64,000 nt of DNA from Blastococcus tunisiensis (GCF_900112815.1 NZ_FOND01000002.1:276551-340550), one strand, 5' to 3'; counted from the stretch's first letter, positions 53,406 through 63,484 are shown. Translations and numbers: made by a program. The notes: a model not told the origin generated them from the sequence alone.

Positions 53406-54527
53406 CTAGAGCCAGCCGTTGCGCTTGAAGCCGCGGTAGAGCAGCACGATCGCGCCGAGGATCACCAGGAGCACCGCCGGGTAGCCCCACGGCTCGTCCA
53501 GCTCCGGCATGTACTCGAAGTTCATGCCGTAGATGCCGGCGATGGCCGTGGGGACGGCGATGATGCCGGCGTAGGCAGAGATCTTGCGCATGTCCTCGTT
53601 GTCGGCCTGCGAGGTGCGGGCCAGCGACGCCTGCAGGATCGAGGTGAGCAGCTCGTCCAGCGCGCTCACCTGGTCGCGCACCCGGATGGCGTGGTCCTCC
53701 ACGTCGCGGAAGTACGAGCGCATCTCGTCCGGGACGACGTCGACCTGGCGGTTGGCCAGCTTCTGCAGCGGCACCTCCAGCGGGGAGACCGCCCGGCGCA
53801 ACGACATCAGCTCCCGCTTGAGCTGGTACAGCCGGCCGATGTCGTCGGTGCGCCGGTCGCTGAAGACCGACGCCTCCAGCTCGTCGACGTCCTCCTCCAC
53901 CTGCGCGGCCACGTCGACGAAGTCGTCCACGACGTGGTCGGCGAGGGCGTACAGGACGGCGGCCGGCCCGAGGCACAGCAGGTCCCGCTGCTGCTCGAGG
54001 CTGCGCCGCAGGCCGGTCAGGGCCCCGTGGTCACCGTGCCGGACGGTGATCACGTAGTTCCTGCCCAGGAAGATCATCACCTCGCCGGTGTCGACGACCT
54101 CGCTGGTCGCGGTGAGCTGCTCGTGCTCCACGTAGGTCGCGGTCTTGAGCACCATGAAGACGCCGTCGTCGTAGTGGTCGATCTTCGGCCGCTGGTGGGC
54201 GTAGACGGCGTCCTCGACCGCGAGCGGGTGCAGGCCGTACCGCGCCGCGATCTCGTCCAGTTCGTCCTCGGTCGGCTCGAACAGTCCGAGCCAGACGAAG
54301 CCGCCCTTCTCCTCGGCGTAGGTCAGCGCCTGGTGCGGGTGCTCCGGCTCGTGCCGCTCACCGGCGATGTAGACCGCGCAGTCGACGACGAGGTCGATGT
54401 CGGGGGCGCGGGCGGATGCCGGTCGCGTACTGCCGGCGGGGCGCGGCCGGACCCCGGGGGCGGGGCTGCCGTCGGGGTCGGACGGCGGCAGCGGGCGGGG
54501 GACGGACGACGACGTGTCGCTGCTCAT
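53406..54527 (-). CDS. corA: CorA-family magnesium/cobalt transporter
   Basis: The 373-residue protein forms a pentameric Mg2+ channel in the inner membrane. The cytosolic funnel domain occupies residues ~40-310 (DLVVDCAVYIAG, FVWLGLFEPTEDELDEIAARYGLHPLAVEDA). Two helices at the end are joined by the GMN signature (IYGMNFEYMPELDEPWGYP), and the basic end is RGFKRNGWL. The ATG at 54527 has AGGAGGTGG upstream. An N-terminal ~45-residue Ser/Pro-rich segment is extra. Confidence 0.95.
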   Translation of the reverse strand: MSSDTSSSVPRPLPPSDPDGSPAPGVRPRPAGSTRPASARAPDIDLVVDCAVYIAGERHEPEHPHQALTYAEEKGGFVWLGLFEPTEDELDEIAARYGLHPLAVEDAVYAHQRPKIDHYDDGVFMVLKTATYVEHEQLTATSEVVDTGEVMIFLGRNYVITVRHGDHGALTGLRRSLEQQRDLLCLGPAAVLYALADHVVDDFVDVAAQVEEDVDELEASVFSDRRTDDIGRLYQLKRELMSLRRAVSPLEVPLQKLANRQVDVVPDEMRSYFRDVEDHAIRVRDQVSALDELLTSILQASLARTSQADNEDMRKISAYAGIIAVPTAIAGIYGMNFEYMPELDEPWGYPAVLLVILGAIVLLYRGFKRNGWL

Positions 54528-54717
54528 CGGGCCACCTCCTGCCGCGCCGGCCGGGCGCCGAACCCCTGCAGCGTAGGCATGCGGCCCGGGCCGGCCGCGG
54601 GACGCCTCGCGGTCCCACCGGACCGGTGGACGCTCCCGTCGGGCCCGCCGCGCCCGACCCGGCCGGCTCTCACCCGGAGGGGGGAGGACCACCGGGCGGG
54701 CTGTTCAGCCGGCGGCG

Positions 54718-55515
54718 GTGCGGGCCGAGCTGACCCGTATGGCGACCACCGTCCTCGATGCGCGCGGCACGCTCGTGCCGCAGCTCCGCCCGTTGCCCTC
54801 GGCGCGGCCCACGGACGTCGCCGCACCGACGCAGGCCGCCATCGCACCGACGCAGGCCGCCATCGCACCGACGCAGGCCGCTATCGCACCGACGCAGGCC
54901 GCTATCGCACCGACGCAGGCCGCTACCGCACCGACGCAGGCCGTCGCGCGCCGGGTGCCCGTGGCCGTCGTGGGCGTCGGTGCGATCGGTGTCCTCGAGG
55001 CGCTCGCCCTCCTGGCCCTCTCGCTCACCGGCCTGGACGAGCTGCTCACCGGCGGGCGCACCGCCGGGTGGCTCGTGGCCGTGGTGCTGGTCCTGCTGGC
55101 CGGCTGGATCGTGCTCTGCGCCGGCAGCGCCGCCGCCATGGTCGACGGCGCCGGCCGGTCGCTGCTGGTGGGGGTCGCCTACGCCGAGACGGCCCTGGTG
55201 GTCGGGCTGCTGCTGGTCGCGGTCGCCTTCCCGTTCGACAACCCGACCTCGCTGCCCGTGCCCGCCCTCGCGCTGCTGGCGCTGGCCGTCCCGGTCGGGA
55301 AGCTGCTGCTGGCCGGCGCGCCGTCCGCGCGGCACTGGATCGCCCAGGGGCCCCGTCCCCGCGTCCGCCGACCGGACCCCGTCCGGATCCACCCCGGCCT
55401 GGCCACGGCCACGCTGACCGCCATCGGTCTGACGCTGTTCGCGGTCGCCCTGCTGGCCCCGGTGACCACCGGCGACACCGCCGACCAGGTCCCCGTCGTC
55501 CACAGCCAGGAGTGA
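54718..55515 (+). CDS. Membrane protein with an APTQAAI heptad repeat
   Basis: This 265-residue protein has an N-terminal Ala/Pro/Thr/Gln array: six heptads, APTQAAI x4, then APTQAAT and APTQAVA (residues 36-77). About five hydrophobic helices (82-105, 113-135, 150-165, 175-195, 235-253) follow. The C-terminus is short. It matches no named family. The start may be GTG 54718 or ATG 54739 (MATTVLD). The repeat array probably varies in number among strains. Confidence 0.7.
   Translation: MRAELTRMATTVLDARGTLVPQLRPLPSARPTDVAAPTQAAIAPTQAAIAPTQAAIAPTQAAIAPTQAATAPTQAVARRVPVAVVGVGAIGVLEALALLALSLTGLDELLTGGRTAGWLVAVVLVLLAGWIVLCAGSAAAMVDGAGRSLLVGVAYAETALVVGLLLVAVAFPFDNPTSLPVPALALLALAVPVGKLLLAGAPSARHWIAQGPRPRVRRPDPVRIHPGLATATLTAIGLTLFAVALLAPVTTGDTADQVPVVHSQE
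54823..54948 (+). repeat. 21-bp tandem repeat x6 inside a coding sequence
   Basis: Six head-to-tail copies of GCACCGACGCAGGCCGCCATC occur, the later ones diverging at one to four bases. Length is a multiple of 3, so copy-number changes would keep the frame. Confidence 0.92.
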
Positions 55516-55553
55516 CCCGGCCCGGGCTCGACGGTGCTCCGTACTGTTGACCC

Positions 55554-57353
55554 GTGAGTGATCGCCACATCCTGACCGCAGTCGCCTGGCCCTACGCCAA
55601 CGGCCCGCGGCACATCGGCCACGTCTCCGGGTTCGGCGTCCCCTCCGACGTCTTCAGCCGGTACCACCGCATGGCCGGGGACGACGTCCTCATGGTCAGC
55701 GGCACCGACGAGCACGGCACCCCCATCACCGTCGCCGCCGACGCGGAGGGGATCTCGCCGCGGGAGATCGCCGACCGGAACAACCGGATCATCGTGGGCG
55801 ACCTGCAGTCGCTGGGGTTGAGCTACGACCTCTTCACCCGCACGACGACGGCCAACCACGCCGCGGTCAGCCAGGAGATCTTCCTGGGCCTGCTGAAGAA
55901 CGGGTACGTCTTCCCGAAGACGACGCTCGGCGCGATCAGCCCGTCGACCGGCCGCACGCTGCCCGACCGCTACATCGAGGGCACCTGCCCGATCTGCGGC
56001 TACGACGGCGCGCGCGGCGACCAGTGCGACAACTGCGGCAACCAGCTCGACCCGATCGACCTGATCAACCCGGTCAGCAAGATCAACGGCGAGACGCCGA
56101 AGTTCGTGGAGGAGGAGCACTACTTCCTCGACCTGCCGGCCTTCGCCCGGGCGCTGGGCGACTGGCTGGGCACGCGCAAGAGCTGGCGGCCCAACGTGCT
56201 CAACTTCAGCGTCAACCTGCTCGAGGACCTCAAGCCGCGCAGCTACACCCGCGACATCGACTGGGGCGTCCCGGTGCCGCTGGACGGCTGGCGCGACCGG
56301 CCCGACAAGCGCATCTACGTCTGGTTCGACGCCGTCGTCGGCTACCTGTCGGCGTCGATCGAGTGGGCCCGCCGGTCCGGGGACCCCGAGGCCTGGCGGC
56401 AGTGGTGGCAGACGCCGGACTCCGACGCCTACTACTTCATGGGCAAGGACAACATCGTCTTCCACTCCGAGATCTGGCCCGCCCAGCTGCTCGGCTACAA
56501 CGGCGAGGGCGACAAGGGCGGCACGCCGAGCTCCTACGGCCGGCTCAACCTGCCCACCGAGGTGGTGTCGAGCGAGTTCCTCACCATGGAGGGCCGCAAG
56601 TTCTCCAGCAGCCGCCAGGTCGTCATCTACGTGCGGGACTTCCTCGCCCGGTACGACGCCGACGCGCTGCGCTACTTCATCGCCGTCGCCGGCCCGGAGA
56701 ACCAGGACACCGACTTCACCTGGGCGGAGTTCCTGCGCCGCAACAACGACGAGCTCGTGGCGGGCTGGGGCAACCTGGTCAACCGGTCGGTGTCGATGGC
56801 GGCCAAGAACGTCGGCGCCGTCCCGACGCCGGGCGAGCTGACCGACGACGACCGGGCGCTGCTGGCGACTACGTCGGGCGCGTTCGCCCCGGTGGGTGAC
56901 CTGCTCTCGCGCAACCGGCAGAAGGCCGCGATCAACGAGGCCATGCGGGTGGTCGGCGAGGCGAACAAGTACCTGTCCGACCAGGCCCCGTGGAAGCTCA
57001 AGGAGGACCCCGCCCGCCGCGACACCGTCCTGCACACGGCGCTGCAGGCGATCAAGGACTGCAACGCCCTGCTCACGCCGTTCCTCCCGCACTCCTCGCA
57101 GCAGGTGCACGAGCTGCTCGGCGGGACCGGCGTGTGGTCGGTGGCGCCGCGGATCGAGGAGGTCACCGACCTCGACGACGGCTCGCCGTACCCCATCATC
57201 ACCGGCGACTACGACCAGGGCCAGGCCGTGTGGGCCTCCACGCCGCTCGCGGCACCCGGGACGCCGCTGGCAGCCCCGAAGCCGATCTTCACCAAGCTGG
57301 ACCCCTCGATCGTCGAGGACGAGATCCGGCGCCTGGAGGAGGGCGGCGAATGA
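55554..57353 (+). CDS. metG: Methionyl-tRNA synthetase
   Basis: The 599-residue class I synthetase charges tRNA-Met. The HIGH motif is in [17 protein letters not shown]. The zinc knot is [18 protein letters not shown] (four Cys), and the KMSKS-like loop is GRKFSSSR. The anticodon-binding helical domain has [17 protein letters not shown] and [15 protein letters not shown]. The length is the form without the C-terminal dimer domain. The KMSKS variant and single zinc knot are usual in actinobacteria. The GTG is at 55554. Its stop overlaps tatD (ATGA). Confidence 0.97.
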   Translation: MSDRHILTAVAWPYANGPRHIGHVSGFGVPSDVFSRYHRMAGDDVLMVSGTDEHGTPITVAADAEGISPREIADRNNRIIVGDLQSLGLSYDLFTRTTTANHAAVSQEIFLGLLKNGYVFPKTTLGAISPSTGRTLPDRYIEGTCPICGYDGARGDQCDNCGNQLDPIDLINPVSKINGETPKFVEEEHYFLDLPAFARALGDWLGTRKSWRPNVLNFSVNLLEDLKPRSYTRDIDWGVPVPLDGWRDRPDKRIYVWFDAVVGYLSASIEWARRSGDPEAWRQWWQTPDSDAYYFMGKDNIVFHSEIWPAQLLGYNGEGDKGGTPSSYGRLNLPTEVVSSEFLTMEGRKFSSSRQVVIYVRDFLARYDADALRYFIAVAGPENQDTDFTWAEFLRRNNDELVAGWGNLVNRSVSMAAKNVGAVPTPGELTDDDRALLATTSGAFAPVGDLLSRNRQKAAINEAMRVVGEANKYLSDQAPWKLKEDPARRDTVLHTALQAIKDCNALLTPFLPHSSQQVHELLGGTGVWSVAPRIEEVTDLDDGSPYPIITGDYDQGQAVWASTPLAAPGTPLAAPKPIFTKLDPSIVEDEIRRLEEGGE

Positions 57354-58258
57354 GCCGGTCGGCGTCGTCCCGCGCGAACCGGCGGGGCGAGCCTCCGCCG
57401 TCCCCGGAGCCGCTCCCGGCCCCGGCGCTGGACAGCCACACCCACCTGGACATCGTCCTGGGGGAGCGGCCGGCCGGCGACGAGCACGGGGAGTGGGCGC
57501 CGGACGACGCCGTCGACGCGGAGATCGCCGCCGCGGCCGCGGTGAACGTGACCCGGCTGGTGCAGGTCGGGGTGGACGTGGCGTCGTCCCGCTGGTCGGC
57601 CGCGCTGGCGGCGCGGCACCCGGGCGTGCTGGCCGCCGTCGCCCTGCACCCGAACGAGGCCGGTGCCGGCCGGGCCGACGACGCTGCGCTGGCCGAGATC
57701 GACCGGCTGGCGGCCCTGCCCCGGGTGCGCGCGGTGGGGGAGACGGGCCTGGACCGCTACCGCACCGGCGCCGAGGGCTGGGCGGCCCAGGAGGCGTCCT
57801 TCCGGGCGCACATCGACATCGCCAAGCGGCACGGCGTCGCCCTGGTCATCCACGACCGGGACGCGCACGAGGAGATCCTGCGGGTGCTCGACGACGAGGG
57901 TGCACCCGAGCACACCGTCTTCCACTGCTTCTCCGGTGACCCGCAGTTCGCCCGGGCCTGCGTGGAGCGGGGTCACGTGCTCTCCTTCGCCGGCACCGTC
58001 ACGTTCGGCAACGCCGGCTACCTGCGCGAGGCGGCGGCGCTCACGCCGGTCGACCAGCTGCTCGTGGAGACGGACGCGCCGTTCCTGACGCCGATGCCGT
58101 ACCGCGGGCGGCCGAACGCCTCCCGGCTCGTGCCGCACACCGTCCGCGCCCTCGCCGAGGTCACCGGCACCGACCTCGCGGAACTCTGCGACCGCCTCAC
58201 CGCCACCGCCGAGAGGGTGTTCGGCCCCTGGGAACGGGACGCGCCCAGCGGCACCTGA
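57350..58258 (+). CDS. tatD: TatD-family metal-dependent DNase
   Basis: The 302-residue TIM-barrel hydrolase has [12 protein letters not shown] (metal His-x-His), [19 protein letters not shown] with a metal Glu, [23 protein letters not shown] and [18 protein letters not shown]. It acts as a 3'-5' exonuclease or DNase. The ATG overlaps the metG stop, an ancient gene order (metG-tatD). Confidence 0.95.
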   Translation: MSRSASSRANRRGEPPPSPEPLPAPALDSHTHLDIVLGERPAGDEHGEWAPDDAVDAEIAAAAAVNVTRLVQVGVDVASSRWSAALAARHPGVLAAVALHPNEAGAGRADDAALAEIDRLAALPRVRAVGETGLDRYRTGAEGWAAQEASFRAHIDIAKRHGVALVIHDRDAHEEILRVLDDEGAPEHTVFHCFSGDPQFARACVERGHVLSFAGTVTFGNAGYLREAAALTPVDQLLVETDAPFLTPMPYRGRPNASRLVPHTVRALAEVTGTDLAELCDRLTATAERVFGPWERDAPSGT

Positions 58259-58278
58259 CCGGCCCGGCCCCACGCCAC

Positions 58279-58336
58279 GATCAGCTCACCTGATCATGGC
58301 GCGTCCTCCCGCACGGTGGGCGGTGAGGGAGGACGC
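58279..58336. repeat. Dispersed double-hairpin element, copy C
   Basis: GATCAG (58279-58284) - CTCAC - CTGATC (58290-58295) is followed by the stem GCGTCCTCCCGCAC (58301-58314) / GTGAGGGAGGACGC (58323-58336), one mismatch, with an 8-nt loop. It has the same orientation as copy A and is inverted relative to copy B. Confidence 0.88.
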
Positions 58337-58357
58337 AGTACGGCGAGGGAGGACGGC

Positions 58358-58472
58358 GATCGGGGTCATCGCCGGAGGACGATCGGGGTGACCGGCGGAC
58401 GGGGATCCGGGTCGCCTCCTGGCGGGGATCGGGGTCGCCTCCTGGCGGGGATCGGGGTCGCCGACCGGCGGC
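58358..58472. repeat. Tandem 23-bp repeat x5
   Basis: Five consecutive 23-bp units start at 58358, 58381, 58404, 58427 and 58450, each opening GATCSGGGTS. Units 3 and 4 differ at a single base; the others diverge in their second halves. Confidence 0.88.
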
Positions 58473-58588
58473 GATGTATGTCGACAGCCGGCCGGTGACG
58501 TCGGTCCGCGGCCGGCCCGGAACCGTGGTGTCGCACCCGGGACGATGGTTCGTGGCCGCGGTGTCCACAAGAGGGGGACAATCATCTC

Positions 58589-59425
58589 GTGGGCCGCCTC
58601 ATCGCTGTACTCCTGTTCATCGCCGTGCTGGTCCCGGGCGTCCTGCTGGCCCGGGCGTGGGGCCTCGCCGCCGGTCGCCGCGCGGTCGCCGGCGGTGGGG
58701 TCGAGCTCGTCGAGCCGACCGCCGAGGGCATGCGCACGCTGCGCCGTCAGGCCGTGCACGGCCGGCGGGTCCGCCGGTTGGGTCTCCTGGCCGGGATCGC
58801 GGGGATCGTCGCCGGCGTGATCGTGCTGGCCGAGGAGTCGATCTTCCTGTGGGTGCCGATCCTGGTGGTCGGCCTGATCCTCGGCGTGCTGCTGGCCGAG
58901 GCGACGCGGCCGCGGCCGCGCTGGAAGACTGCCGAGCCCGCCCGCCGGCCGCGCCGGTCGGAGCAGATCTCGGGATGGCTGCTCTGGACGATGCGGGTCG
59001 TCGTCCTCGTCCAGCTGGCGGTCACGGTCGCGCTGTGGCAGCAGGAGCAGCTGGAGGATCCGGTGGCGGTCGCCGCCCTCGCGGCTCCCGGCCTGGCCTG
59101 GCTGCTGGCCGAGGTCGCGCTGCTGCGGATCCTGCTCCGCCCGATGCCGGCTGACGGCGCGGACGTGCCGGTCGACGAGGCGCTGCGCACCTGGACCGCG
59201 CACCTGGTGACCGCCTCCGCCACGGTGCTCGCCCTGCTCCCGCTCGGGGTGCTCCTGCTGCGCGCGGGGATCGACCCCGACGGGATCAGCGAGGGGTACG
59301 ACTTCCTGCCGGTCGGCCTGGTCGCCGGCGGCTTCTCGGCGCTCGCCTCCGGGGTGGCCGTCGCCGCGTTCCTCATCACCTGGCTCCGCCCGGTGCGGTC
59401 GAGCGCCCGGGCGCTCGCCGGCTGA
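58589..59425 (+). CDS. Hypothetical multi-pass membrane protein
   Basis: The protein has 278 residues. Hydrophobic segments are at ~4-20 (AVLLFIAVLVPGVLLARAW), 66-85 (GLLAGIAGIVAGVIVLAEE), 88-107, 131-150, 160-180, 213-235 and 245-270. Arg-rich cytosolic loops (TRPRPRWKTAEPARRPRRSEQ) separate them. The family is not recognised. Start is GTG 58589, with GGGGGAC upstream. It lies in the metG-rpfB interval but does not overlap either neighbour. Confidence 0.75.
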   Translation: MGRLIAVLLFIAVLVPGVLLARAWGLAAGRRAVAGGGVELVEPTAEGMRTLRRQAVHGRRVRRLGLLAGIAGIVAGVIVLAEESIFLWVPILVVGLILGVLLAEATRPRPRWKTAEPARRPRRSEQISGWLLWTMRVVVLVQLAVTVALWQQEQLEDPVAVAALAAPGLAWLLAEVALLRILLRPMPADGADVPVDEALRTWTAHLVTASATVLALLPLGVLLLRAGIDPDGISEGYDFLPVGLVAGGFSALASGVAVAAFLITWLRPVRSSARALAG

Positions 59426-59725
59426 CGGACGCACCCGTCCCCGCACGACACGGGCCGGTGCCCGGTGTGGGCTTGCTCGCCGGTCACGGCGCGGTCACGC
59501 GACGCCCCACCTGCATCTTCTGCGCTCAGTGTCACTGACAGTGCCCGCGCGCCCACGCGTGGCGTGCGAATCCCTCTGCTGTACTTCGCGTGCACCATTG
59601 CCACACGCACCGTGTTCGTTATCGTGTCGTGACCGACAGCCGGGGTGGAGATCCATCCGGGCGGCGATCACCGGCTGGGCGCCCGCGCCCGACCGGCTGC
59701 CGGCCCGGACTCCTGCCCGGGTTCT
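59426..59725. promoter_or_regulatory. Long rpfB leader region
   Basis: The 300-bp gap before rpfB is less GC-rich in its centre. A fair sigma-70-type promoter is TTGCCA (59598-59603), 16 bp, TATCGT (59620-59625). This leaves a ~100-nt leader. Leaders of rpf-type genes in other actinobacteria sometimes hold a c-di-AMP riboswitch; I could not recognise its conserved core here. Confidence 0.45.
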
Positions 59726-60832
59726 GTGACCCCTGTGGAAGTGTTCGTGCGCCGCTCGCTCCAGCTCAGCCTGTTCGCCGTGGTCCTCCTGGGCCTGCTC
59801 GGCGGCACGCTCGCCTACTTCGCCGCCCAGAAGTCCGTGACGCTCACCGTCGACGGGCAGGTCCGGACCGTCGGCACCTACGCCGCGACGGTCGGCGACG
59901 TGCTGGACGCCGAGGGCCTGGAGCCCGCGCCGCAGGACGTCGTCCTGCCGTCGGCCGAGCAGGCCATCGCCGACGGCGACGCCGTGGTCCTCAACCGGGC
60001 CCGGCCGCTGGAGCTCACCGTGGACGGCGTCTCCCGCCAGGTCTACGTGACGGCGCTGTCGGTGGACGAGGCCCTCGCCCAGCTCGGCTACCGCACCGAC
60101 GGCCTGGTGCTGTCGGCCAGCCGCAGCGAGCGCCTCCCGCTCGAGGGCATGCAGCTGACCATCTCGACGCCCAAGGACATCGTCCTGGTCAGCGACGGCC
60201 AGGAGCGCGTCGTGACGACGACCGCCGCCACCGCCGGGGACCTGCTGGCCGAGCAGGGCATCGCGCTGAGCGAGACCGACCGCACCAGCCTCTACCTGAA
60301 CCAGGGCCTGCTGAACCGGATGCGGCTGCAGGTCTTCCGGGTGCAGGTCTCGGAGATCACCGAGGCCGCGGCCATCCCGCACGAGCGGGTCGAGACGGCG
60401 AACCCCGAGGCCCTCGAGGGCGACGAGACCGTCACCCAGCAGGGCGTGGCCGGCGAGCAGGTCTCCACGGTGCGCGTCACCGTCGTCGACGGCGTCGAGA
60501 CCGCCCGCGAGACGCTCAGCACGAGCGTCACCCGCGAGCCGGTCCCCGAGCTGGTCACCGTCGGGACCAAGCCGCGGCCGGCCAACAGCCCCTCCGCGGA
60601 CGGGCTGAACTGGGCGGCCCTGGCCCAGTGCGAGTCGGGCGGCCGCCCGAACGCGGTCAGCTCCACCGGCAAGTACCGCGGCATGTACCAGTTCTCGCAG
60701 GCCACCTGGAACTCCGTCGGCGGCACCGGCGACCCGGCGGCGGCCTCGGCCGACGAGCAGACCTACCGCGCCCAGCTGCTGTACCAGCGCTCCGGTGCCG
60801 GCCAGTGGCCGCACTGCGGCAAGAACCTCTGA
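59726..60832 (+). CDS. rpfB: Resuscitation-promoting factor RpfB
   Basis: This peptidoglycan-cleaving transglycosylase helps dormant cells resume growth. After a signal anchor ([23 protein letters not shown]) come three DUF348 repeats ([30 protein letters not shown] and two more). A G5 domain follows ([26 protein letters not shown]). The C-terminal Rpf domain is [35 protein letters not shown], with the catalytic Glu in QCESGG. The exact GTG (59726, 59735, 59741 or 59747) is unclear; GGAAG favours 59747. It acts at the cell surface. Confidence 0.95.
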   Translation: MTPVEVFVRRSLQLSLFAVVLLGLLGGTLAYFAAQKSVTLTVDGQVRTVGTYAATVGDVLDAEGLEPAPQDVVLPSAEQAIADGDAVVLNRARPLELTVDGVSRQVYVTALSVDEALAQLGYRTDGLVLSASRSERLPLEGMQLTISTPKDIVLVSDGQERVVTTTAATAGDLLAEQGIALSETDRTSLYLNQGLLNRMRLQVFRVQVSEITEAAAIPHERVETANPEALEGDETVTQQGVAGEQVSTVRVTVVDGVETARETLSTSVTREPVPELVTVGTKPRPANSPSADGLNWAALAQCESGGRPNAVSSTGKYRGMYQFSQATWNSVGGTGDPAAASADEQTYRAQLLYQRSGAGQWPHCGKNL

Positions 60833-61709
60833 TCGGGCGCTGCTGAGCACCCATCCCGACCAGGCCGACGGCCTGCTGGGTCCCGCGGTCATCCGCGAGC
60901 TGGCCCAGCAGCTGGGCCTGCGCCCCACCAAGACGCTCGGGCAGAACTTCCTGCACGACGCGAACACCATCCGGCGGATCGTCCGGACGGCGGAGCTGCG
61001 CCCGGACGACGTCGTCCTCGAGGTCGGCCCCGGCCTCGGCTCGCTGACCCTGGGACTGCTGCCCGCCGCCGCACGCGTCGTGGCGGTGGAGATCGACCCG
61101 CGGCTGGCCGACCTGCTGCCGCACACGGTCGCCGACCGGCGTCCCGACCTGGCCGACCGGCTGGAGGTCGTCACCGCCGACGCCCTGCGCCTCGCGGAGC
61201 TGCCGGGGCCGCCGCCGACGGCCCTGGTCGCCAACCTGCCCTACAACGTGGCGGTGCCGGTCCTGCTGCAGCTGCTGGAGCTGCTGCCGACGCTGGACCG
61301 GGCCCTGATCCTGGTCCAGGCCGAGGTGGCCGAGCGGCTCGCCGCCCCGCCCGGGGGGTCGGCCTACGGCGTGCCCTCCGTGAAGGCAGCCTGGTACGGG
61401 GAGGTCCGCCGGGCCGGCTCGGTCGGGCGCAAGGTCTTCTGGCCCGAGCCGAACGTCGACTCCGGGCTCGTGGCGCTGGTCCGCCGGCCGCCCCCTCCCG
61501 GTGACCGCCAGGCCACCTTCGCGGTGGTCGACGCCGCCTTCGCGATGCGCCGCAAGGGGCTGCGGGCGGCGCTCGCGCGGTGGGCCGGCAGCCCGGCGGC
61601 CGCCGAGGTCCGGCTGCGGGCAGCCGGCATCGACCCCGCCGCCCGGGGGGAGCAGCTGTCGGTCACCGACTTCGCCCGGCTCGCCGCGACCGAGCCGGTG
61701 CAGCCGTGA
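60795..61709 (+). CDS. rsmA: 16S rRNA (adenine1518/1519-N6)-dimethyltransferase KsgA
   Basis: RsmA dimethylates two adenines at the 3' end of 16S rRNA. The ~304-codon frame shows [37 protein letters not shown] (SAM), [30 protein letters not shown] (catalytic NLPY) and the C-terminal [17 protein letters not shown] and [15 protein letters not shown]. The only canonical start in frame is GTG 60795, inside the end of rpfB and without a Shine-Dalgarno. A CTG near 60840 would give the usual family length. Its stop overlaps ispE (GTGA). Confidence 0.93.
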   Translation: MPASGRTAARTSDRALLSTHPDQADGLLGPAVIRELAQQLGLRPTKTLGQNFLHDANTIRRIVRTAELRPDDVVLEVGPGLGSLTLGLLPAAARVVAVEIDPRLADLLPHTVADRRPDLADRLEVVTADALRLAELPGPPPTALVANLPYNVAVPVLLQLLELLPTLDRALILVQAEVAERLAAPPGGSAYGVPSVKAAWYGEVRRAGSVGRKVFWPEPNVDSGLVALVRRPPPPGDRQATFAVVDAAFAMRRKGLRAALARWAGSPAAAEVRLRAAGIDPAARGEQLSVTDFARLAATEPVQP

Positions 61710-62632
61710 CGGCCGTCGTCGCCCGGGCGCCGGCGAAGGTCAACGTGCACCTGGGCGTCGGCCCGCTGCGCCCCGACGGGTTCCACGAGCTGCGCACGGT
61801 CTACCTCGCGGTCTCGCTGTTCGACACCGTGACGGCCTCCGCCGGCGACGGGCTCGCGCTGACCGTGACGGGCGAGGGGACCGGTGCGGCCCGTGGCGCC
61901 GACCTGGTGCCGACCGACCGGCGCAACCTGGTGTGGCGGGCGGCCGAGCTGCTCGCCGCCTCGGCCGGCGTGGCGGCGGACGCGACGCTCGCGATCGACA
62001 AGGCGATCCCCGCGGCGGCCGGGCTGGCCGGTGGCAGCGCCGACGCCGCGGCCGCGCTGGTCGCCCTCGACGCCCTGTGGGGCACGCGGGCCGGCCGCGA
62101 GGACCTCGCGGCGATGGCCGCGCAGCTGGGCAGCGACGTGCCGTTCAGCCTGGTGGGCGGCGTGGCCCTGGGCGTCGGCCGCGGTGAGCAGGTCACGCCG
62201 GTGCTCTCCCGCACCCGCTGGCACTGGGTCCTGGGCATCGCGGGGGAGGGGCTCTCGACGCCCGCCGTCTACGGCGAGCTCGACCGGATGCGGGCCGCCG
62301 GCCGGATCCCGGACGGCGGCGACCTCACCACCCCGGAGCCGCTCCTCGCGGCGCTGCGCAGCGGCCCCGCGGACGCACTGGCCGCGGCGCTGGACAACGA
62401 CCTGCAGGCGCCGGCGCTGGCGCTGCGGCCCGATCTGCGCCGCGCACTGCGGGCGGCCACCGAGGCGGGCGCCGTCGGGGCCCTGGTCAGCGGGAGCGGG
62501 CCGACCGTCGCCGTCCTCGTCGCCGACGAGGCGGACGCGCACCGGCTGGCGGCGGAGCTGGCCGGCGCCGGTGTCTTCCGCACCGTCCGCGCGGTGCACG
62601 GCCCCGTGGCGGGCGCCCGCCTGGCGGGCTGA
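61706..62632 (+). CDS. ispE: 4-diphosphocytidyl-2-C-methyl-D-erythritol kinase
   Basis: IspE phosphorylates CDP-ME in the non-mevalonate isoprenoid pathway. The 308-residue GHMP kinase has [28 protein letters not shown], with the substrate-binding Lys and His. The ATP loop is [23 protein letters not shown] and the third motif [15 protein letters not shown]. The GTG overlaps the rsmA stop. Isoprenoid supply feeds polyprenyl-phosphate carriers such as the donor used by Pmt. Confidence 0.95.
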   Translation: MTAVVARAPAKVNVHLGVGPLRPDGFHELRTVYLAVSLFDTVTASAGDGLALTVTGEGTGAARGADLVPTDRRNLVWRAAELLAASAGVAADATLAIDKAIPAAAGLAGGSADAAAALVALDALWGTRAGREDLAAMAAQLGSDVPFSLVGGVALGVGRGEQVTPVLSRTRWHWVLGIAGEGLSTPAVYGELDRMRAAGRIPDGGDLTTPEPLLAALRSGPADALAAALDNDLQAPALALRPDLRRALRAATEAGAVGALVSGSGPTVAVLVADEADAHRLAAELAGAGVFRTVRAVHGPVAGARLAG

Positions 62633-62699
62633 GCAGCCGGCCAGGCCGGCGCCCGAGGACCGGAACCGACCACCGGGGGCCGGCTCTGCAGGCGGGCGG

Positions 62700-63338
62700 T
62701 CACTCCTCCCGCGGAGCCGCGCCCAGACCCGGTCGCGGCTCCAGGTGCGCCAGTCCGTTGTAGGACAGGTTGACCAGGTGCGCGGCCACCTCGTGCTTGC
62801 CCAGGGTCCGGTTGTCCAGCCACCACTCGCCGACCAGCGAGACCATGCCGACCAGCGCCTGGCTGTAGAGCTGCGCGAGGCGGGGGTCGTAGCCGCGGCC
62901 CCCGAACTCGCGGCCGAGGATGTGCTCCACCTTGCGCGCCACCTCGCCGATCAGCGAGGAGAACGAGGTGCCGCCGCCGGTCCCGGGGGCGTCCCGGGTC
63001 AGCACCCGGAAGCCGTCGGTCTCCTCCTCGATGTAGTCGAGCAGGACCAGCGCGGCGCTCTCGAGCATCCCGCGCGGGTGGCCCGGGGTCGACAGCGCCG
63101 ACGTGAACCGCCCCAGCAGGGCCTGCATCTCCCGGTCGACGACCGCGCCGTACAGGCCCTCCTTGCCGCCGAAGTGCTCGTAGACGACGGGCTTGCTCAC
63201 CGCGGCGTGGGCGGCGAGCTCCTCGACCGAGGTGGCCTCGAACCCCCGCTGGGCGAACAGTTCGCGCCCGATGTCGAGCAGCTGCCGACGGCGCTGCTCA
63301 CCGGTCATCCGGACCCGGGGGTGCGTCGTACCGGTCAT
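62700..63338 (-). CDS. TetR-family transcriptional regulator
   Basis: The 212-residue protein has an N-terminal HTH (QLLDIGRELFAQRGFEATSVEELAAHAAVSKPVVYEHFGGKEGLYGAVVD) and a ligand domain with YIEEETDGFRVLTRDAPGTGGG ... YSQALVGMVSLVGEWWLDNRTLGKHEVAAHLVNLSYNGL. It lies 146 bp after a desaturase gene on the same strand, separated by a hairpin module. Control of fatty-acid desaturation or lipid stress is plausible. The start is ATG 63338, with GAGAGGGA upstream. Confidence 0.92.
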   Translation of the reverse strand: MTGTTHPRVRMTGEQRRRQLLDIGRELFAQRGFEATSVEELAAHAAVSKPVVYEHFGGKEGLYGAVVDREMQALLGRFTSALSTPGHPRGMLESAALVLLDYIEEETDGFRVLTRDAPGTGGGTSFSSLIGEVARKVEHILGREFGGRGYDPRLAQLYSQALVGMVSLVGEWWLDNRTLGKHEVAAHLVNLSYNGLAHLEPRPGLGAAPREE

Positions 63339-63429
63339 GGGGCGTCCCTCTCTCGGTGGCATCGTGCCCTGCTCACGGCTCCGCCCGGGCGGTCCGCTGT
63401 CCGCGGATCGCCCGGGCGGGGGAGGCACC

Positions 63430-63479
63430 GGCCCCGTCGGAGGCTCGGCCGGGCCTGCGGCGGGGGAGGGGACGGGGTC
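63430..63479 (-). terminator. Hairpin module after the desaturase gene
   Basis: GGCCCCGTC (63430-63438) pairs with GACGGGGTC (63471-63479) with one mismatch. Read on the minus strand, the desaturase stop is followed by AGGAGACCCCGTCCCC, like other 3' modules here. Confidence 0.5.
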
Positions 63480-63484
63480 TCCTC

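Larger units (their letters stand above)
58259..58588. other. Repeat-rich intergenic region after tatD
   Basis: This 330-bp gap contains element copy C (58279-58336), a second GGCGAGGGAGGAC motif and a five-unit 23-bp tandem array (58358-58472). The remaining ~115 bp should contain the promoter of the next gene. No ORF I can support is present. Confidence 0.6.

Noticed and set aside
55554-57353. Odd KMSKS motif (KFSSSR) in metG
   Set aside because: This form is normal for actinobacterial MetRS.
58358-58472. Possible CRISPR array of 23-bp repeats
   Set aside because: Units are directly adjacent with no spacers and no cas genes are nearby.
59426-59725. c-di-AMP (ydaO-type) riboswitch before rpfB
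   Set aside because: The conserved core sequences of that riboswitch could not be matched by eye.
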